60,795 bases of DNA, taken from positions 1 through 60,795 of the forward strand of contig JAFEBL010000041.1 of the NCBI GenBank assembly GCA_018242665.1, in the 5' to 3' direction. This document shows positions 18,441 through 27,484 of this stretch, piece by piece. Position 1 is the first letter of the stretch, and each line of letters opens with the position of its first letter. Below the pieces are notes generated by a model. It did no database searches. It was not told where the DNA came from and worked only from the letters and a program-made list of their open reading frames with translations. Made by a program: the position numbers and the translations under genes. This DNA comes from Nitrospira sp. (GTDB lineage: Bacteria > Nitrospirota > Nitrospiria > Nitrospirales > Nitrospiraceae).

Positions 18441-19088
18441 TCATGATGAAAGTAGGTACCCTGACCGTTCCAGGGCCATTCGGATGTGATCCGTGGCAAT
18501 GGCTCCGGCTCGAAGAATTCGCGGCTGCTCGCAGGCATCGACAACGGTAGACGCCTGCCCTCCAGGCGTGCGCCCCCCGTCCAGAATGAGATCGATGGAG
18601 GATCCAAGAGCTTCCTGCACGGCACCCGCGTCAGCAAGAGGCTGTTCAGACGAACGATTAGCACTCGTCCCCGTCAGCGGCCCGATATGGAGCAGCAGTC
18701 GCTGAAGGCTCGGCAACGGGGACCAACGGACCCCGATCGTTCCGCTCCCTGCCGTGAGTAAGGGCGAAAGCCCTGGGGCGACCGGACATACGATGGTCAG
18801 CGGACCAGGCCAAAACTGCTCCATCAGAAGGGCAGCGGCGGGGGTAATGGACCCGACCAGAGAATCCAACTGCGCCATGGAGCCGATCAAGACCAGAATG
18901 GGTTTATCCGGCGGCCGGCCTTTCACCTCGACCAATCGGCGCAGGGCCACTTCATCGGTGGGACGAACAGCAAGACCGTAATAGGTTTCCGTGGGAAGCG
19001 CGACGACACCATGCGCCGCCAACACCCGCTGCACCTCTGGCAGTACGGCGTCACAGGAGGGATCGGTAAACGGAAGAACCAGTGCCAT
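18441..19088 (-). CDS. tsaC: Sua5/YciO/YrdC family threonylcarbamoyl-AMP synthase
   Basis: Makes threonylcarbamoyl-AMP for the t6A37 modification of ANN-decoding tRNAs. 215 residues with family motifs: VVALPTETYYGLAVRPT near the N-terminus, VKGRPPDKPILVLI (the KxR nucleotide-binding motif), PGPLTIV and LTGTSANRSS (SxN motif). It is close to the E. coli TsaC length rather than the longer Sua5 form with its extra C-terminal domain. It lies 24 bases downstream of purD on the same strand. Confidence 0.92.
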   Translation of the reverse strand: MALVLPFTDPSCDAVLPEVQRVLAAHGVVALPTETYYGLAVRPTDEVALRRLVEVKGRPPDKPILVLIGSMAQLDSLVGSITPAAALLMEQFWPGPLTIVCPVAPGLSPLLTAGSGTIGVRWSPLPSLQRLLLHIGPLTGTSANRSSEQPLADAGAVQEALGSSIDLILDGGRTPGGQASTVVDACEQPRILRAGAIATDHIRMALERSGYLLSS

Positions 19089-19112
19089 GTGATGGCCCGA
19101 TCCGGTGGCGGA

Positions 19113-20390
19113 TCAGGACGTGCGCGGTAATGCCCGGTGTGCAATGTCGGTGCGATAGTGCCGACCTTGGAACGAAATCGCCGGCACCGCCTGGTAGACC
19201 TCTGCTCTCGCCTGAAGGAGCGAAGGAGCCCAGGCCGTGACCGCCAACACTCGTCCCCCGGCTGTCACCACCTGCCCTGCCTCTCGCTTGGTGCCGGCGT
19301 GAAACACGGCGATCGGTGCCGCGTTCGATGGAGAGGGTAATCCTTGAATCGGCAATCCAGTGGGATATGATCCCGGATAGCCGGGCGACGTCAGCACGAC
19401 ACAGACCGCCGTCTCCGCCCGCCATTCCACGACCAGTTGGTCGAGACGATGTTCAACGACCGCCTCCATGACGTCCAAAAGGTCCGTCTTCAAGAGCGGC
19501 AACACCACCTCGGTTTCAGGATCTCCCATACGTGCGTTGAACTCCAGGACGTACGGCATACCGTTCACGATCATGAGGCCCGCGTACAACACGCCCTGAA
19601 ATGGGCAACCGAGGCGTGCCAGCGCGTCTACGGTCGGCTGCAACACCTGCCGCGTGACCTGCTCCCGGAGCCCCGCCGTGGCAATAGGAGCCGGTGCATA
19701 GGCCCCCATCCCGCCGGTGTTGGGACCAGCATCGCCGTCCCCCACCCGCTTGTGGTCCTGCGCCGAGATCATCGGCACGACGGTCTTCCCATCGGTGAAC
19801 GCCATGATGGTCAGCTCTTCTCCGTCGAGAAACTCCTCGATCAGGACGCGATGGCCCGCCTGGCCGAACACAGATTTTTCCATCGCATCGCGCACCGCCT
19901 GCTTGGCTTCCTCACACGTGGTGGCCACGACCACGCCCTTGCCCTGCGCGAGCCCATCGGCTTTCACCACGATCGGCACGGGCTGAGCATCCAGGTAGGC
20001 CAACGCCTCCTCCATCCGCTCGAAGCTTTTTGAGACAGCCGTCGGAATCCGGTTGGCACTCATGATGTCCTTCGAAAAACTCTTGCTCGACTCCAGTCGC
20101 GCAGCAGCTTTCGTTGGGCCAAAGATTTTCAACCGCGCCTTCCGGAACTCATCAGCAATGCCCAAGGCCAGCGGCGCTTCCGGCCCCACCACCGTGAGAT
20201 CGATCTGTTCTTTCAGCGCGAAGTCTTTGAGTCCGGCAATGTCATCCGCCTTGATGGAAACACAGGTCGCCAGCCCTTCGATCCCCGCATTCCCCGGCGC
20301 GCAAAAGATCTGCGGCTTCCGCGGACTCTGAGCAATCTTCCAGACCAGCGCATGTTCGCGTCCACCACTGCCGACAACCAGAATCTTCAC
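19113..20390 (-). CDS. purD: Phosphoribosylamine-glycine ligase (GAR synthetase)
   Basis: Second step of de novo purine synthesis: joins phosphoribosylamine and glycine with ATP. 425 residues with the ATP-grasp fold: KILVVGSGGREHALVWK at the N-terminus, LAQGKGVVVA, and EFNARMGDPETEVVLPLL near residue 290. It lies between tsaC and purH on the minus strand, with a family A palindromic repeat in the 170-base gap to purH. Confidence 0.97.
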   Translation of the reverse strand: MKILVVGSGGREHALVWKIAQSPRKPQIFCAPGNAGIEGLATCVSIKADDIAGLKDFALKEQIDLTVVGPEAPLALGIADEFRKARLKIFGPTKAAARLESSKSFSKDIMSANRIPTAVSKSFERMEEALAYLDAQPVPIVVKADGLAQGKGVVVATTCEEAKQAVRDAMEKSVFGQAGHRVLIEEFLDGEELTIMAFTDGKTVVPMISAQDHKRVGDGDAGPNTGGMGAYAPAPIATAGLREQVTRQVLQPTVDALARLGCPFQGVLYAGLMIVNGMPYVLEFNARMGDPETEVVLPLLKTDLLDVMEAVVEHRLDQLVVEWRAETAVCVVLTSPGYPGSYPTGLPIQGLPSPSNAAPIAVFHAGTKREAGQVVTAGGRVLAVTAWAPSLLQARAEVYQAVPAISFQGRHYRTDIAHRALPRTS

Positions 20391-20435
20391 AGCTCAACCT
20401 TTACATGAATGAAGTGCACGCGACGCTCGCTTCGA

Positions 20436-20556
20436 GGCTTCTCAAAATGGTCATCCAGCAAGGCCGCAGGGAAGCCAGAGGCTGAGGCGTACCCTCGGGG
20501 GTACGTTGAAGGCTCTGGCCGACCGAGAACGCAGCTGGCGGCCATTTTCAGAAGCC
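20436..20556 (-). repeat. Family A palindromic intergenic repeat, copy 2
   Basis: A 121-bp element between purH and purD, in reverse orientation to copies 1 and 3. The ends are inverted repeats (GGCTTCTCAAAATGG on the left; CCATTTTCAGAAGCC on the right). Read on the minus strand it contains CGTACCCCCGAGGGTACG (a hairpin with a different loop from copy 1), GCGTTCTCGG, and CTGCGGCCTTGCTGGA. It ends just three bases before the last base of the purH stop codon. Confidence 0.85.
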
Positions 20557-20559
20557 GAT

Positions 20560-22113
20560 TTAGTGGCGGAAGTGGCGCATGCCTGTGAGAATCATCGCCA
20601 TCCCATGCTCGTCCACCGCCTTCGTCACCTCGGGGTCACGGATGGATCCGCCGGGCTGAATCACGCACGTAATACCAGCCTCTGCCGCGGCGTCGATACC
20701 ATCACGGAACGGGAAGAACGCATCGGACGCCATCACGCATCCCTTCACCGATGATTGCGCTTTCATGGCCGCGAGCTTCACCGAATCAACACGGCTCATC
20801 TGTCCGGCGCCGATACCCACGATTTCCCCAGGGCGTCCGTAAATGATGGCGTTCGACTTCACATGTTTACACACGACCCAAGCGAAGGCGCAGGCCGCGT
20901 ATTCCTCTTCAGTGGGTTTGCGCGCCGTCGGCACCGCCAGGGCTTTGATGTCCTTGATCACACCCAAGTCCCGGTCCTGCACAATCAACCCGCCGACCAG
21001 CTTCTTCAGATCGTATCCTTCAGCCGTCGCCTTGCTCAGCGGGCCCACATCCAGCAACCGGATGTCCTTCTTCCGCTTGAGTTCGGCCAAGGCCTCTTCG
21101 GTGAACGCCGGCGCGATGACCACTTCCACGAAGGTCGACGTGATTTCTTTCGCCGTTACCAGATCCACCGGGCGGTTGAAGGCAATGACACCGCCGAACG
21201 CCGAGACGGGATCCGTCGCGCGTGCTTTGACATAGGCTTCCACCGGCGTGGCGCCGAGCGCGCAGCCGCACGGATTGTTGTGCTTGATGATGGCCACCGC
21301 CGTCTGATCGAATTCCTTCACCAGCTCAAGGGCAGAATTGGCATCCAGAAAATTATTGTAAGACATGGCCTTGCCGTGCAGGATCTTCCCGCGCGACACG
21401 GCCGGCTCCTTCGCGTGCAATTCACGGTAGAAGGCACCCTGCTGATGCGGGTTTTCTCCATAACGCAGCGTCTCCACCCGCTCGAACTGCAGTGACAGAA
21501 TGGCCGGAAATTTCACTTCGCTCCCCTGTACCTGCTTTTCGAGATAGCCCGCGATCAGGCTGTCGTAGCGCGCGGTATGCTGAAACACTTTCATGGCCAG
21601 TTCACGCCGCAAGGCGGGCGTCACCGCCCCGGCCTTCAACGCATCCAGCACACGGGCGTAGTCCGTGGGATCGACCACCACGAGCACGTCCTCATGGTTC
21701 TTCGCGGCGGATCGCAACATCGACGGACCGCCGATGTCGATATTCTCAATCGCCTCCTCGAACGGACAATTGGGCTTGGCGATCGTCGCTTCGAACGGAT
21801 AGAGATTCACGACGACGACGTCGATGTTGCCGATGCCGTGCTGCTGCATCTGCGTTACGTGAGCAGGCACGCCCCGGCGCCCCAGCAGACCGCCGTGAAT
21901 TTTCGGATGCAGAGTTTTCACACGCCCGTCGAGAATCTCGGGAGAACCGGTGTACGCCGCAACATCGGTCACCGCGACACCCGCATCACGCAGGGCTTTG
22001 GCCGTACCCCCGGTGGACAACACTTCCGCACCAAGGGCCGCCAATCCCTTGGCCATATCGATCACTCCGGTCTTGTCAGAAACACTGATCAGTGCCCGCG
22101 CAATGCTGGCCAT
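20560..22113 (-). CDS. purH: Bifunctional AICAR formyltransferase/IMP cyclohydrolase
   Basis: Last two steps of IMP synthesis. 517 residues from ATG 22113, which has GAAGGAG six bases upstream; TTG 22128 is rejected because it overlaps that site. The N-terminal MGS-like IMP cyclohydrolase domain is at about 1-195 ([31 protein letters not shown]). The C-terminal AICAR transformylase has [14 protein letters not shown] and [11 protein letters not shown] and ends [12 protein letters not shown] promoter candidate lies at 22179-22208. Confidence 0.97.
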   Translation of the reverse strand: MASIARALISVSDKTGVIDMAKGLAALGAEVLSTGGTAKALRDAGVAVTDVAAYTGSPEILDGRVKTLHPKIHGGLLGRRGVPAHVTQMQQHGIGNIDVVVVNLYPFEATIAKPNCPFEEAIENIDIGGPSMLRSAAKNHEDVLVVVDPTDYARVLDALKAGAVTPALRRELAMKVFQHTARYDSLIAGYLEKQVQGSEVKFPAILSLQFERVETLRYGENPHQQGAFYRELHAKEPAVSRGKILHGKAMSYNNFLDANSALELVKEFDQTAVAIIKHNNPCGCALGATPVEAYVKARATDPVSAFGGVIAFNRPVDLVTAKEITSTFVEVVIAPAFTEEALAELKRKKDIRLLDVGPLSKATAEGYDLKKLVGGLIVQDRDLGVIKDIKALAVPTARKPTEEEYAACAFAWVVCKHVKSNAIIYGRPGEIVGIGAGQMSRVDSVKLAAMKAQSSVKGCVMASDAFFPFRDGIDAAAEAGITCVIQPGGSIRDPEVTKAVDEHGMAMILTGMRHFRH

Positions 22114-22471
22114 GATGAACTCCTTCAACTATGGATATCGTTGTGGGTGGGATCACATTGGGACGAAAAAACGCCGTGACAATAGCAGATGCCTTGACGC
22201 CACTGCAAGTTGATCGCAGCGGAACGCGACGTCTCCCCAATCATGCTCAGGCGTCACGCGCCCCGATTCGAATCGAGACGCGAACGTGAGCCGTGATTCC
22301 GTGCTAGCATGAGACTTGACGTTGTGATACCCTCCGCACGATAGCCGTGCGTCGGCTGAAGCCGGCGCATTCCATCAATCAAGTAACACTCGAAGTCTTG
22401 AGAAGGTACCCGCCCTGCGGCGGCTCCATGCCGCAGTGAGGCCTCGTGCCTGGGTCGATAAGGGCTGGCGC
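22114..22471. other. Divergent intergenic region, purH and OmpA-like gene
   Basis: About 358 bases without a convincing gene. The left part holds the purH promoter candidate. The right part contains GC-rich hairpins, for example CTGCGGC/GCCGCAG at about 22420-22440 just upstream of the OmpA-like gene; they may affect its mRNA but no known riboswitch is recognised. Confidence 0.5.
22179..22208 (-). promoter_or_regulatory. Candidate sigma-70 promoter for purH
   Basis: On the minus strand: TTGCAG (22208-22203), 18 bases, TATTGT (22184-22179), placing the transcript start near 22172 and the purH ATG about 60 bases later. No PUR-box or G-riboswitch-like motif was recognised in that leader. Confidence 0.5.
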
Positions 22472-23374
22472 ATGTCGCGCGGAATTATTTTCGCAGTCGG
22501 ATTATTCGCACTCACCGTCCTGGCGTTCATCTGCATTCCGCGACACCTCCCTGTGACGTCGCCGGCAAGCGGCCACCCGGCGTTTCGCGCGCATCTTGAA
22601 AACGGCCACCTCACCCTCTCCGGCGCCATGGCCAGCGAGGAAGCCAAATCCGCAGCCGTCACGCGCGCTCAGGAACTGGCCAAAGGCCTCAAGCTTCGCG
22701 TCACCGACAATCTCGAGATTCTTGCAGACGCCAGTCCTGCTGCATGGGAGACCGCCTTACCGGCACTCTTAACACACGTCACGCTACTCCATCAGCATCA
22801 AGCCACGGTCTCGCTCTCGGAGCAGACCCTGACGGTCAAGGGGACCGTCGCAAGCGGCGAAGCCAAATCCAAGCTCTTGCACGAGGTCGCCGCCGCAGTC
22901 GGCAGTGCCGTGCATGTGCAGGATCAGCTCACCGTGGCCTCATCGTCTTCGTCGGCACCGGTCTCGCTCCCTGCCGTCCAGGCGTCGCCCGCGGTCCACG
23001 CCTCACGAGCTCAAGTGCAAGCCGGGCTCGACGACGTCTTGCGCGGAGAACATATCGCGTTCGAAAGCAACAGCGCCGTCCTCACCCCCAAAGGACGGGC
23101 GGTCGTCGACAAGTTGATTCCGGCGCTGAAGCGATCCCCGGAGGCGGTCATCGAAATCGGTGGCCATACCGATTCCTACGGCGATCCGGACTACAACCTC
23201 CAACTGAGCCGAACGCGTGCAGAATCCGTCCGCCAGTATCTGGCCGACCATGGAGTGACCAATCGACTGACCGCCGTCGGCTACGGAGCGACCCGTCCGC
23301 TCAGCCAGGACCGGACGCGCGCCGCCTCAAAGAAAAACCGGCGGATTGAATTTCGTGTGAAAGAGGAACGGTGA
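22472..23374 (+). CDS. Membrane-anchored OmpA-family protein with BON-like repeats
   Basis: 300 residues from ATG 22472. One N-terminal membrane segment (about 4-25) is followed by two related segments, one at about 45-100 (HLENGHLTLSGAMASEEAKS) and one at about 115-165 (QTLTVKGTVASGEAKSKLLHE), that look like BON domains. The C-terminal OmpA-like peptidoglycan-binding domain runs from about 185 to the end: IAFESNSAVLTPKGRAVVDK, then GHTDSYGDPDYNLQLSRTRA and KKNRRIEFRV. This BON-BON-OmpA layout resembles ArfA/OmpATb. It is probably in the inner membrane or envelope, tethering to peptidoglycan; the next gene starts four bases downstream. Confidence 0.85.
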   Translation: MSRGIIFAVGLFALTVLAFICIPRHLPVTSPASGHPAFRAHLENGHLTLSGAMASEEAKSAAVTRAQELAKGLKLRVTDNLEILADASPAAWETALPALLTHVTLLHQHQATVSLSEQTLTVKGTVASGEAKSKLLHEVAAAVGSAVHVQDQLTVASSSSSAPVSLPAVQASPAVHASRAQVQAGLDDVLRGEHIAFESNSAVLTPKGRAVVDKLIPALKRSPEAVIEIGGHTDSYGDPDYNLQLSRTRAESVRQYLADHGVTNRLTAVGYGATRPLSQDRTRAASKKNRRIEFRVKEER

Positions 23375-23378
23375 ACGT

Positions 23379-24623
23379 ATGGGAGCCTTAATTCTGCAAA
23401 TGATCGGATGCTTACTGGTGGCCGCCGCCATCGGGCTGATGATGGGGTGGCTACTGCGCAGTTTCGCCACATCGGAAAAGCGCCAGCAACTCTCCGAAAT
23501 TGCCACCCGGCTCCGGGGTCGTGAACATGAGTTGGACACCCTCAACCACGAATTGAAGGTGCGCACGTCCGCGGTGCAGATGTTGGAAGGAAAAATGATC
23601 ACCTCCGAGGCGGCGCTCAAGGACCTCACCGCCGACCTCGCCACGAAGGTGGAACAGCTGACGGCCTTGCAAACGGAAGTGCGGGAGAAAGGCGTACGCC
23701 TCCACGCCATCGAACGGGAACGCGATACGCTCCGGCGGGAAGTCGAGGACGCCGAAAATAAATATAAGGGGCAACAGGCGGGCTTCGCCGAGATGCAGGC
23801 CCAGATGGAACAGGCGGAAGACGTGCTGGTCAGCCGCGACCAGGAGATCGCCACTCTCAAGACCTGGGTGGAACAACTGGCCCCGAAAAATGCCGAGATC
23901 GCTCGTCTGCGAGCACGCACCGAAGAACTGGAACCGTTCCGCGAACGGAGTAGCCAGCTGGAACAGGACCTAGAGCACACACGCACCCAAGCCGCAGCCG
24001 CGCTTCAGAACAAGGCGCAGGAATTGGACCGGCGCCAGGCTCGTATCACCGACATCGAGGCCGAGCTGGCCCGTCTACGAACACAGAATCAGGAAGATCT
24101 CGCGCGGTTCACCGAAACCGTGGAACAGCGGGATCAGGACATCCAACGGCTGCGGGCAACCGTTGAAGAGCTGGAAGTGTTCCGCGGCGAAGTGGAGAAA
24201 AAAGAACTCGCGCTCCGCGAGGCGGAGGATCGACGGATCATGGATGTGAGCGAACGGGAGGAAGAAATTGCCGCCCTCCGCAAACGGCTCGTCGAATATC
24301 GCGTCGCCCAACGGCATGGAGCCAAAGCCTCGGCTGCGACCGATTCAAGCGCGCAGGTCGGCTCGAGCACAGCCCGTGGCGCGGGAAAACATCGATCAAC
24401 CCCAAAGGACGATCTCAAGCAAATCCACGGCATCGGGCCGGTAATGGAGCGGGTCCTGAATCGTATGGGCATGTTCACGTTCCGCCAGATCGCCGAATGG
24501 AAGGAGCAAGACGTCGAACATATGGCCTCGGAACTCAACACCTTCCCAGATCGCATCCGACACGACAATTGGATCGCCGGCGCCAAGGAACAACATTTCC
24601 TCAAGTACGGAGAAGAATTGTAG
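23379..24623 (+). CDS. Membrane-anchored coiled-coil protein with C-terminal helix-hairpin-helix domain
   Basis: 414 residues. A membrane segment at about 6-28 (MIGCLLVAAAIGLMMGWLLR) precedes a coiled coil from about 35 to 310, rich in Glu/Arg/Gln/Ala heptads. The last 75 residues form a helix-hairpin-helix-like domain (DDLKQIHGIGPVMERVLNRM, then FRQIAEWKEQDVEHMASEL) of the type found after long coiled coils in many bacterial membrane proteins. The gene starts four bases after the OmpA-family gene, so the two are one unit. A structural or nucleoid-membrane linking role is possible but not shown. Confidence 0.75.
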   Translation: MGALILQMIGCLLVAAAIGLMMGWLLRSFATSEKRQQLSEIATRLRGREHELDTLNHELKVRTSAVQMLEGKMITSEAALKDLTADLATKVEQLTALQTEVREKGVRLHAIERERDTLRREVEDAENKYKGQQAGFAEMQAQMEQAEDVLVSRDQEIATLKTWVEQLAPKNAEIARLRARTEELEPFRERSSQLEQDLEHTRTQAAAALQNKAQELDRRQARITDIEAELARLRTQNQEDLARFTETVEQRDQDIQRLRATVEELEVFRGEVEKKELALREAEDRRIMDVSEREEEIAALRKRLVEYRVAQRHGAKASAATDSSAQVGSSTARGAGKHRSTPKDDLKQIHGIGPVMERVLNRMGMFTFRQIAEWKEQDVEHMASELNTFPDRIRHDNWIAGAKEQHFLKYGEEL

Positions 24624-24640
24624 CGCGGTGCCTCGGACTC

Positions 24641-24664
24641 GGGCCTTTCCCCCGCCCCTTTTTT
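24641..24664 (+). terminator. Weak intrinsic terminator candidate
   Basis: GGGC, a C/T-rich loop, GCCC, then TTTTTT, 17 bases after the stop of the helix-hairpin-helix gene. The four-base stem is short, so support is limited. Confidence 0.3.
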
Positions 24665-25060
24665 CCAAATACCCCACGATGAGCGCTTACATAGGCGCAC
24701 CCGCTGACAGGAGGGTCTACATCCTCTATGGGACACATCCCCGTGCTTCAAGTCACTGACTGGAACACGACATCCTGCGCGGTATCCTACTCTTTGGAAC
24801 ATCACGATGCGATCCACTGATCTCGGTATACATATTCAGGAGGAGACAACCATCGATTCGTCCGTTGGCTGCCACATTCAGTGTATCGAAACAAGAATAC
24901 ACGTTGATTGCCTTGCCCAACCTCCTCGATCTCTCTTTTCCCCGACCGATTAAGCCAGCGTCCTGCTGATCGATTCGAGATGGAGCGTTGGTCGAGGGCG
25001 AACCATCGACTACGTGCTCCATCTTGAGTGCTGTGAAGGATCTTCAGTTGCTATGCTAGA

Positions 25061-25077
25061 AGGCTGACGTTCAGCCT
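25061..25077 (-). terminator. Hairpin after the metallopeptidase gene
   Basis: Perfect inverted repeat AGGCTGA-CGT-TCAGCCT, 23 bases past the stop of the minus-strand metallopeptidase gene. It has no T-run, so it may be a weak terminator or a chance palindrome. Confidence 0.35.
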
Positions 25078-25100
25078 CTGCCCAACCTTCACCCCGGTGG

Positions 25101-27008
25101 TTATGTAACGCCCAGTGCAAACCACCCTGCCCAACCGCTCGCGCCATCCCACCAGGTGCTGTAGACAACACCATCAGACCCGACGGTCACCAGATCAATG
25201 TGCTCGGTGACACGGGAGATCGCGGCCACCTGGCCACCCGGTTTTCCAACTCCACCCGACACGTTGAACCAACCAGCCCAGTTTTGTCCTTCATGCCACC
25301 AGGTACTATAGACCCGATTATCTGTACCAATGGTAAACAGATCGAGGTGGTTCGAGTACCGTGCAATTGCAGTCACGGGCGACCCGGGGGATGCGATACC
25401 ACTCGATACCTGGAACCAATTCCCCCAACCACTCCGGGCATTCCACCAGGTCGACATGATGCGTCCGTCGGAGGCAGTAGTAAACAGATCGAGTTGATCT
25501 GGGAAGCGCGCGACAACCGAGACTGTCGAGTCGGATCTGCCTTGTATCGTGCCGATCGCAAACCAGTTGTGCCAGCCGCTTCGTTCATCCCACCAGCAGC
25601 TGTACACGCGCGTGTCCGTGCCGATGGTGAAGAGATCGAGATGGAACGGGTATCGTGCGATGGCGGTCACAGTGGCGCCGGGGGCTGCGACCCCACCCTG
25701 GACCTGGAACCAATCGGCCCAGCCGGCACGGACATCCCACCAAGTGGACATGATCCGACCGTCCGCTGCGGTGGTGAAGAGATCGAGGTGATCACTGTAT
25801 CGCGACAGGGCAGTGACGGTGGAACCCGGGCGGCACTGCACGGTACCGATGGTGAACCACCCATGCCAACCGCTTGACGCATCCCACCACGCGCTATATA
25901 CCCGGTTGTCCGTGCCGACTGTAAATAAATCAAGGTGGCCGGCATATCGAGCCACTGCGGTAACCGGTGCCCCTGGCCCACCAGGCGAGCTGATCCCGCC
26001 CTGGACATGAAACCATCCCGCCCAACCGGTTGACTGATCCCACCAATTGCTCATGGTGCGGCCGTCACCAGCCACGGCAAATACATCCAAATGCTCCGGA
26101 AACCGTGCGACGAGAGTGATCGGCGTGCGGGCCCGTCCCACCAAGGTCGCCAACGGGCCAATGCGATTCCAGATGGCTTGGCGACAGACACGACAAAATG
26201 GCACGCCAAGCGCGCGCATCTTACAATCGTATTCCGGCCTGAAGGCGCCACAATGATAATAGTGGGCGCCTTCGAACAAGCCAACGGTACCGATAGGAAC
26301 CGGGCTGCTTCTCCCATCTATCTGGCTGCAATCGGGATTACTCATGGTTGGAATCGCGGTCGTCGACGCAACCGCCCACCGCCACTTCAAGGTGTTGCGG
26401 TCGGAATTCGTCGTGACGTTGGGTTCCGACGGCTCGCCGGCAGGGTGGTGGTCATGACCCGTTTCGTTGCCGCCAGCATAGTAGGGGTATTCGTCCGCCA
26501 ACCCAAACGCAGTATGTCCGAGCTCATGGATGGCGATTTCCGTGGCTCCTCCCGCCAGTGAATAGGTGCCTACACCGCCGCCACTTCCGCCATAAATCGT
26601 CGAATTCACAACCACCAACACGACGGTAAACTCCGGAACCTGTGCCGCTGCAACCTGCAAGGCAGTGGTCCCGTTGCAGAGCAACAATCGTCGGATATTG
26701 TTTCCACCGAAAGTCGCGTCAAAGTACGTTCGGGCAGTGGCTCCTGTGCCACCGGCTGCAATCGGGTCGTCCGCGCCGGAATCGGTCGAACTGACGTTCA
26801 CTCTGAACACATTGATCGCTGGACTGAGTTCATCGAACGGTTGGGTGCCGCGGAAGTCGCTGATGAACTGCGTGCAGGCCGTATCAAACGCGGCCTGCTG
26901 AGCGACGGTAAACCCTTCCGCAAGCAGGACGACATTGAACGCGCGGTTCCTGGGGGCTGAACCAAAGATTTGCGTCGAACCGATGACAGCGCCATCCGCA
27001 GTAGACAT
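25101..27008 (-). CDS. M64-type zinc metallopeptidase fused to a predicted seven-bladed lectin-like propeller
   Basis: 635 residues with no evident signal peptide. Residues 1-290 resemble peptidase M64 (IgA peptidase): NVVLLAEGFT near the start and the zinc motif HELGHTAFGLADEY at about 163. The rest is seven repeats of about 47 residues, each centred on a DLFTVGTDNRVYSAWWD-like block and a Gly-Trp-Phe turn. They alternate between two subtypes (GTDxRVYS and ASDGRIMS). This matches the DUF346/PLL fucose-binding lectin propeller family. It would be a glycan-targeted protease, but the absence of a signal peptide leaves its route out of the cell open. ATG 27008 has GGGGAGG upstream. An unrelated-looking gene starts 14 bases upstream. 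Confidence 0.85.
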   Translation of the reverse strand: MSTADGAVIGSTQIFGSAPRNRAFNVVLLAEGFTVAQQAAFDTACTQFISDFRGTQPFDELSPAINVFRVNVSSTDSGADDPIAAGGTGATARTYFDATFGGNNIRRLLLCNGTTALQVAAAQVPEFTVVLVVVNSTIYGGSGGGVGTYSLAGGATEIAIHELGHTAFGLADEYPYYAGGNETGHDHHPAGEPSEPNVTTNSDRNTLKWRWAVASTTAIPTMSNPDCSQIDGRSSPVPIGTVGLFEGAHYYHCGAFRPEYDCKMRALGVPFCRVCRQAIWNRIGPLATLVGRARTPITLVARFPEHLDVFAVAGDGRTMSNWWDQSTGWAGWFHVQGGISSPGGPGAPVTAVARYAGHLDLFTVGTDNRVYSAWWDASSGWHGWFTIGTVQCRPGSTVTALSRYSDHLDLFTTAADGRIMSTWWDVRAGWADWFQVQGGVAAPGATVTAIARYPFHLDLFTIGTDTRVYSCWWDERSGWHNWFAIGTIQGRSDSTVSVVARFPDQLDLFTTASDGRIMSTWWNARSGWGNWFQVSSGIASPGSPVTAIARYSNHLDLFTIGTDNRVYSTWWHEGQNWAGWFNVSGGVGKPGGQVAAISRVTEHIDLVTVGSDGVVYSTWWDGASGWAGWFALGVT

Positions 27009-27022
27009 CTCTGTACCTCCCC

Positions 27023-27484
27023 TTATCGACTAATGTGCAACGTAAAGTTTGCAAGTTCTTTCACCTCGGAGTCTCCAGGAAGAGAACTGGTTCCTGGAGT
27101 TGTGATCCCTGGCGCATCGCGCCTTGCTGGCGTCACCCGCACCACTGTCACACGGTCGGCGCCAGCCGGAACCGGCACGACAACCGTGAAGGCACCGGTC
27201 GCACGTTCTAAGGGAAGTCGAGTGATCGGTTTCCCAGGTTCTTCTGGAAAAATTTCCGCGCTCTGGGAGAAGGCGTCACGGGCGGGAACTCGCGCCAATA
27301 TTCGCCCACTTGCATCACGAGTATCTACGTAGTGGCCGGGCCGAACCGCACGACTGATATCGAAGCCCGTAATCGCCACATCCACCGGCTGCTGGCTGAC
27401 CAAACGCAGTTGATCACCCTCATACTCAAAGATCAGACGCATCGCGAGCGTTGAGGGCGCCTGGTCTGCTTCGTTCATGGGCAT
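27023..27484 (-). CDS. Protein of unknown function, co-transcribed with the M64 peptidase gene
   Basis: 153 residues from ATG 27484, with GGAG eight bases upstream. No signal peptide, membrane segment or known domain; the middle looks like beta-rich strands (LRLVSQQPVDVAITGFDISR; AFTVVVPVPAGADRVTVVRV). The stop is only 14 bases before the start of the metallopeptidase gene, so they are one operon. A binding partner, inhibitor or secretion chaperone of the peptidase is possible but nothing in the sequence decides this. Confidence 0.65.
   Translation of the reverse strand: MPMNEADQAPSTLAMRLIFEYEGDQLRLVSQQPVDVAITGFDISRAVRPGHYVDTRDASGRILARVPARDAFSQSAEIFPEEPGKPITRLPLERATGAFTVVVPVPAGADRVTVVRVTPARRDAPGITTPGTSSLPGDSEVKELANFTLHISR

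Larger units (their letters stand above)
24624..25100. other. Intergenic region of 477 bases, no convincing gene
   Basis: Lies between convergent genes. It holds a weak GGGC/GCCC hairpin followed by six T (24641-24664), which could terminate the plus-strand operon, and a perfect 7-bp hairpin at 25061-25077. Short open frames here have no family resemblance. Confidence 0.5.

Noticed and set aside
24728-24820. 30-codon frame MGHIPVLQVTDW... after an AGGAGGG motif
   Set aside because: The motif is too far from the ATG and the peptide has no recognisable feature.
24838-24852. Strong AGGAGGA motif in the gap after the helix-hairpin-helix gene
   Set aside because: No usual start codon follows at a suitable distance; the open frame would have to begin at ATC.
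25110-26130. Regular repeats of about 140 bases that might look like a tandem DNA or CRISPR-like array
   Set aside because: They are the coding sequence of the seven propeller blades, with spacing and similarity explained by the protein repeats.
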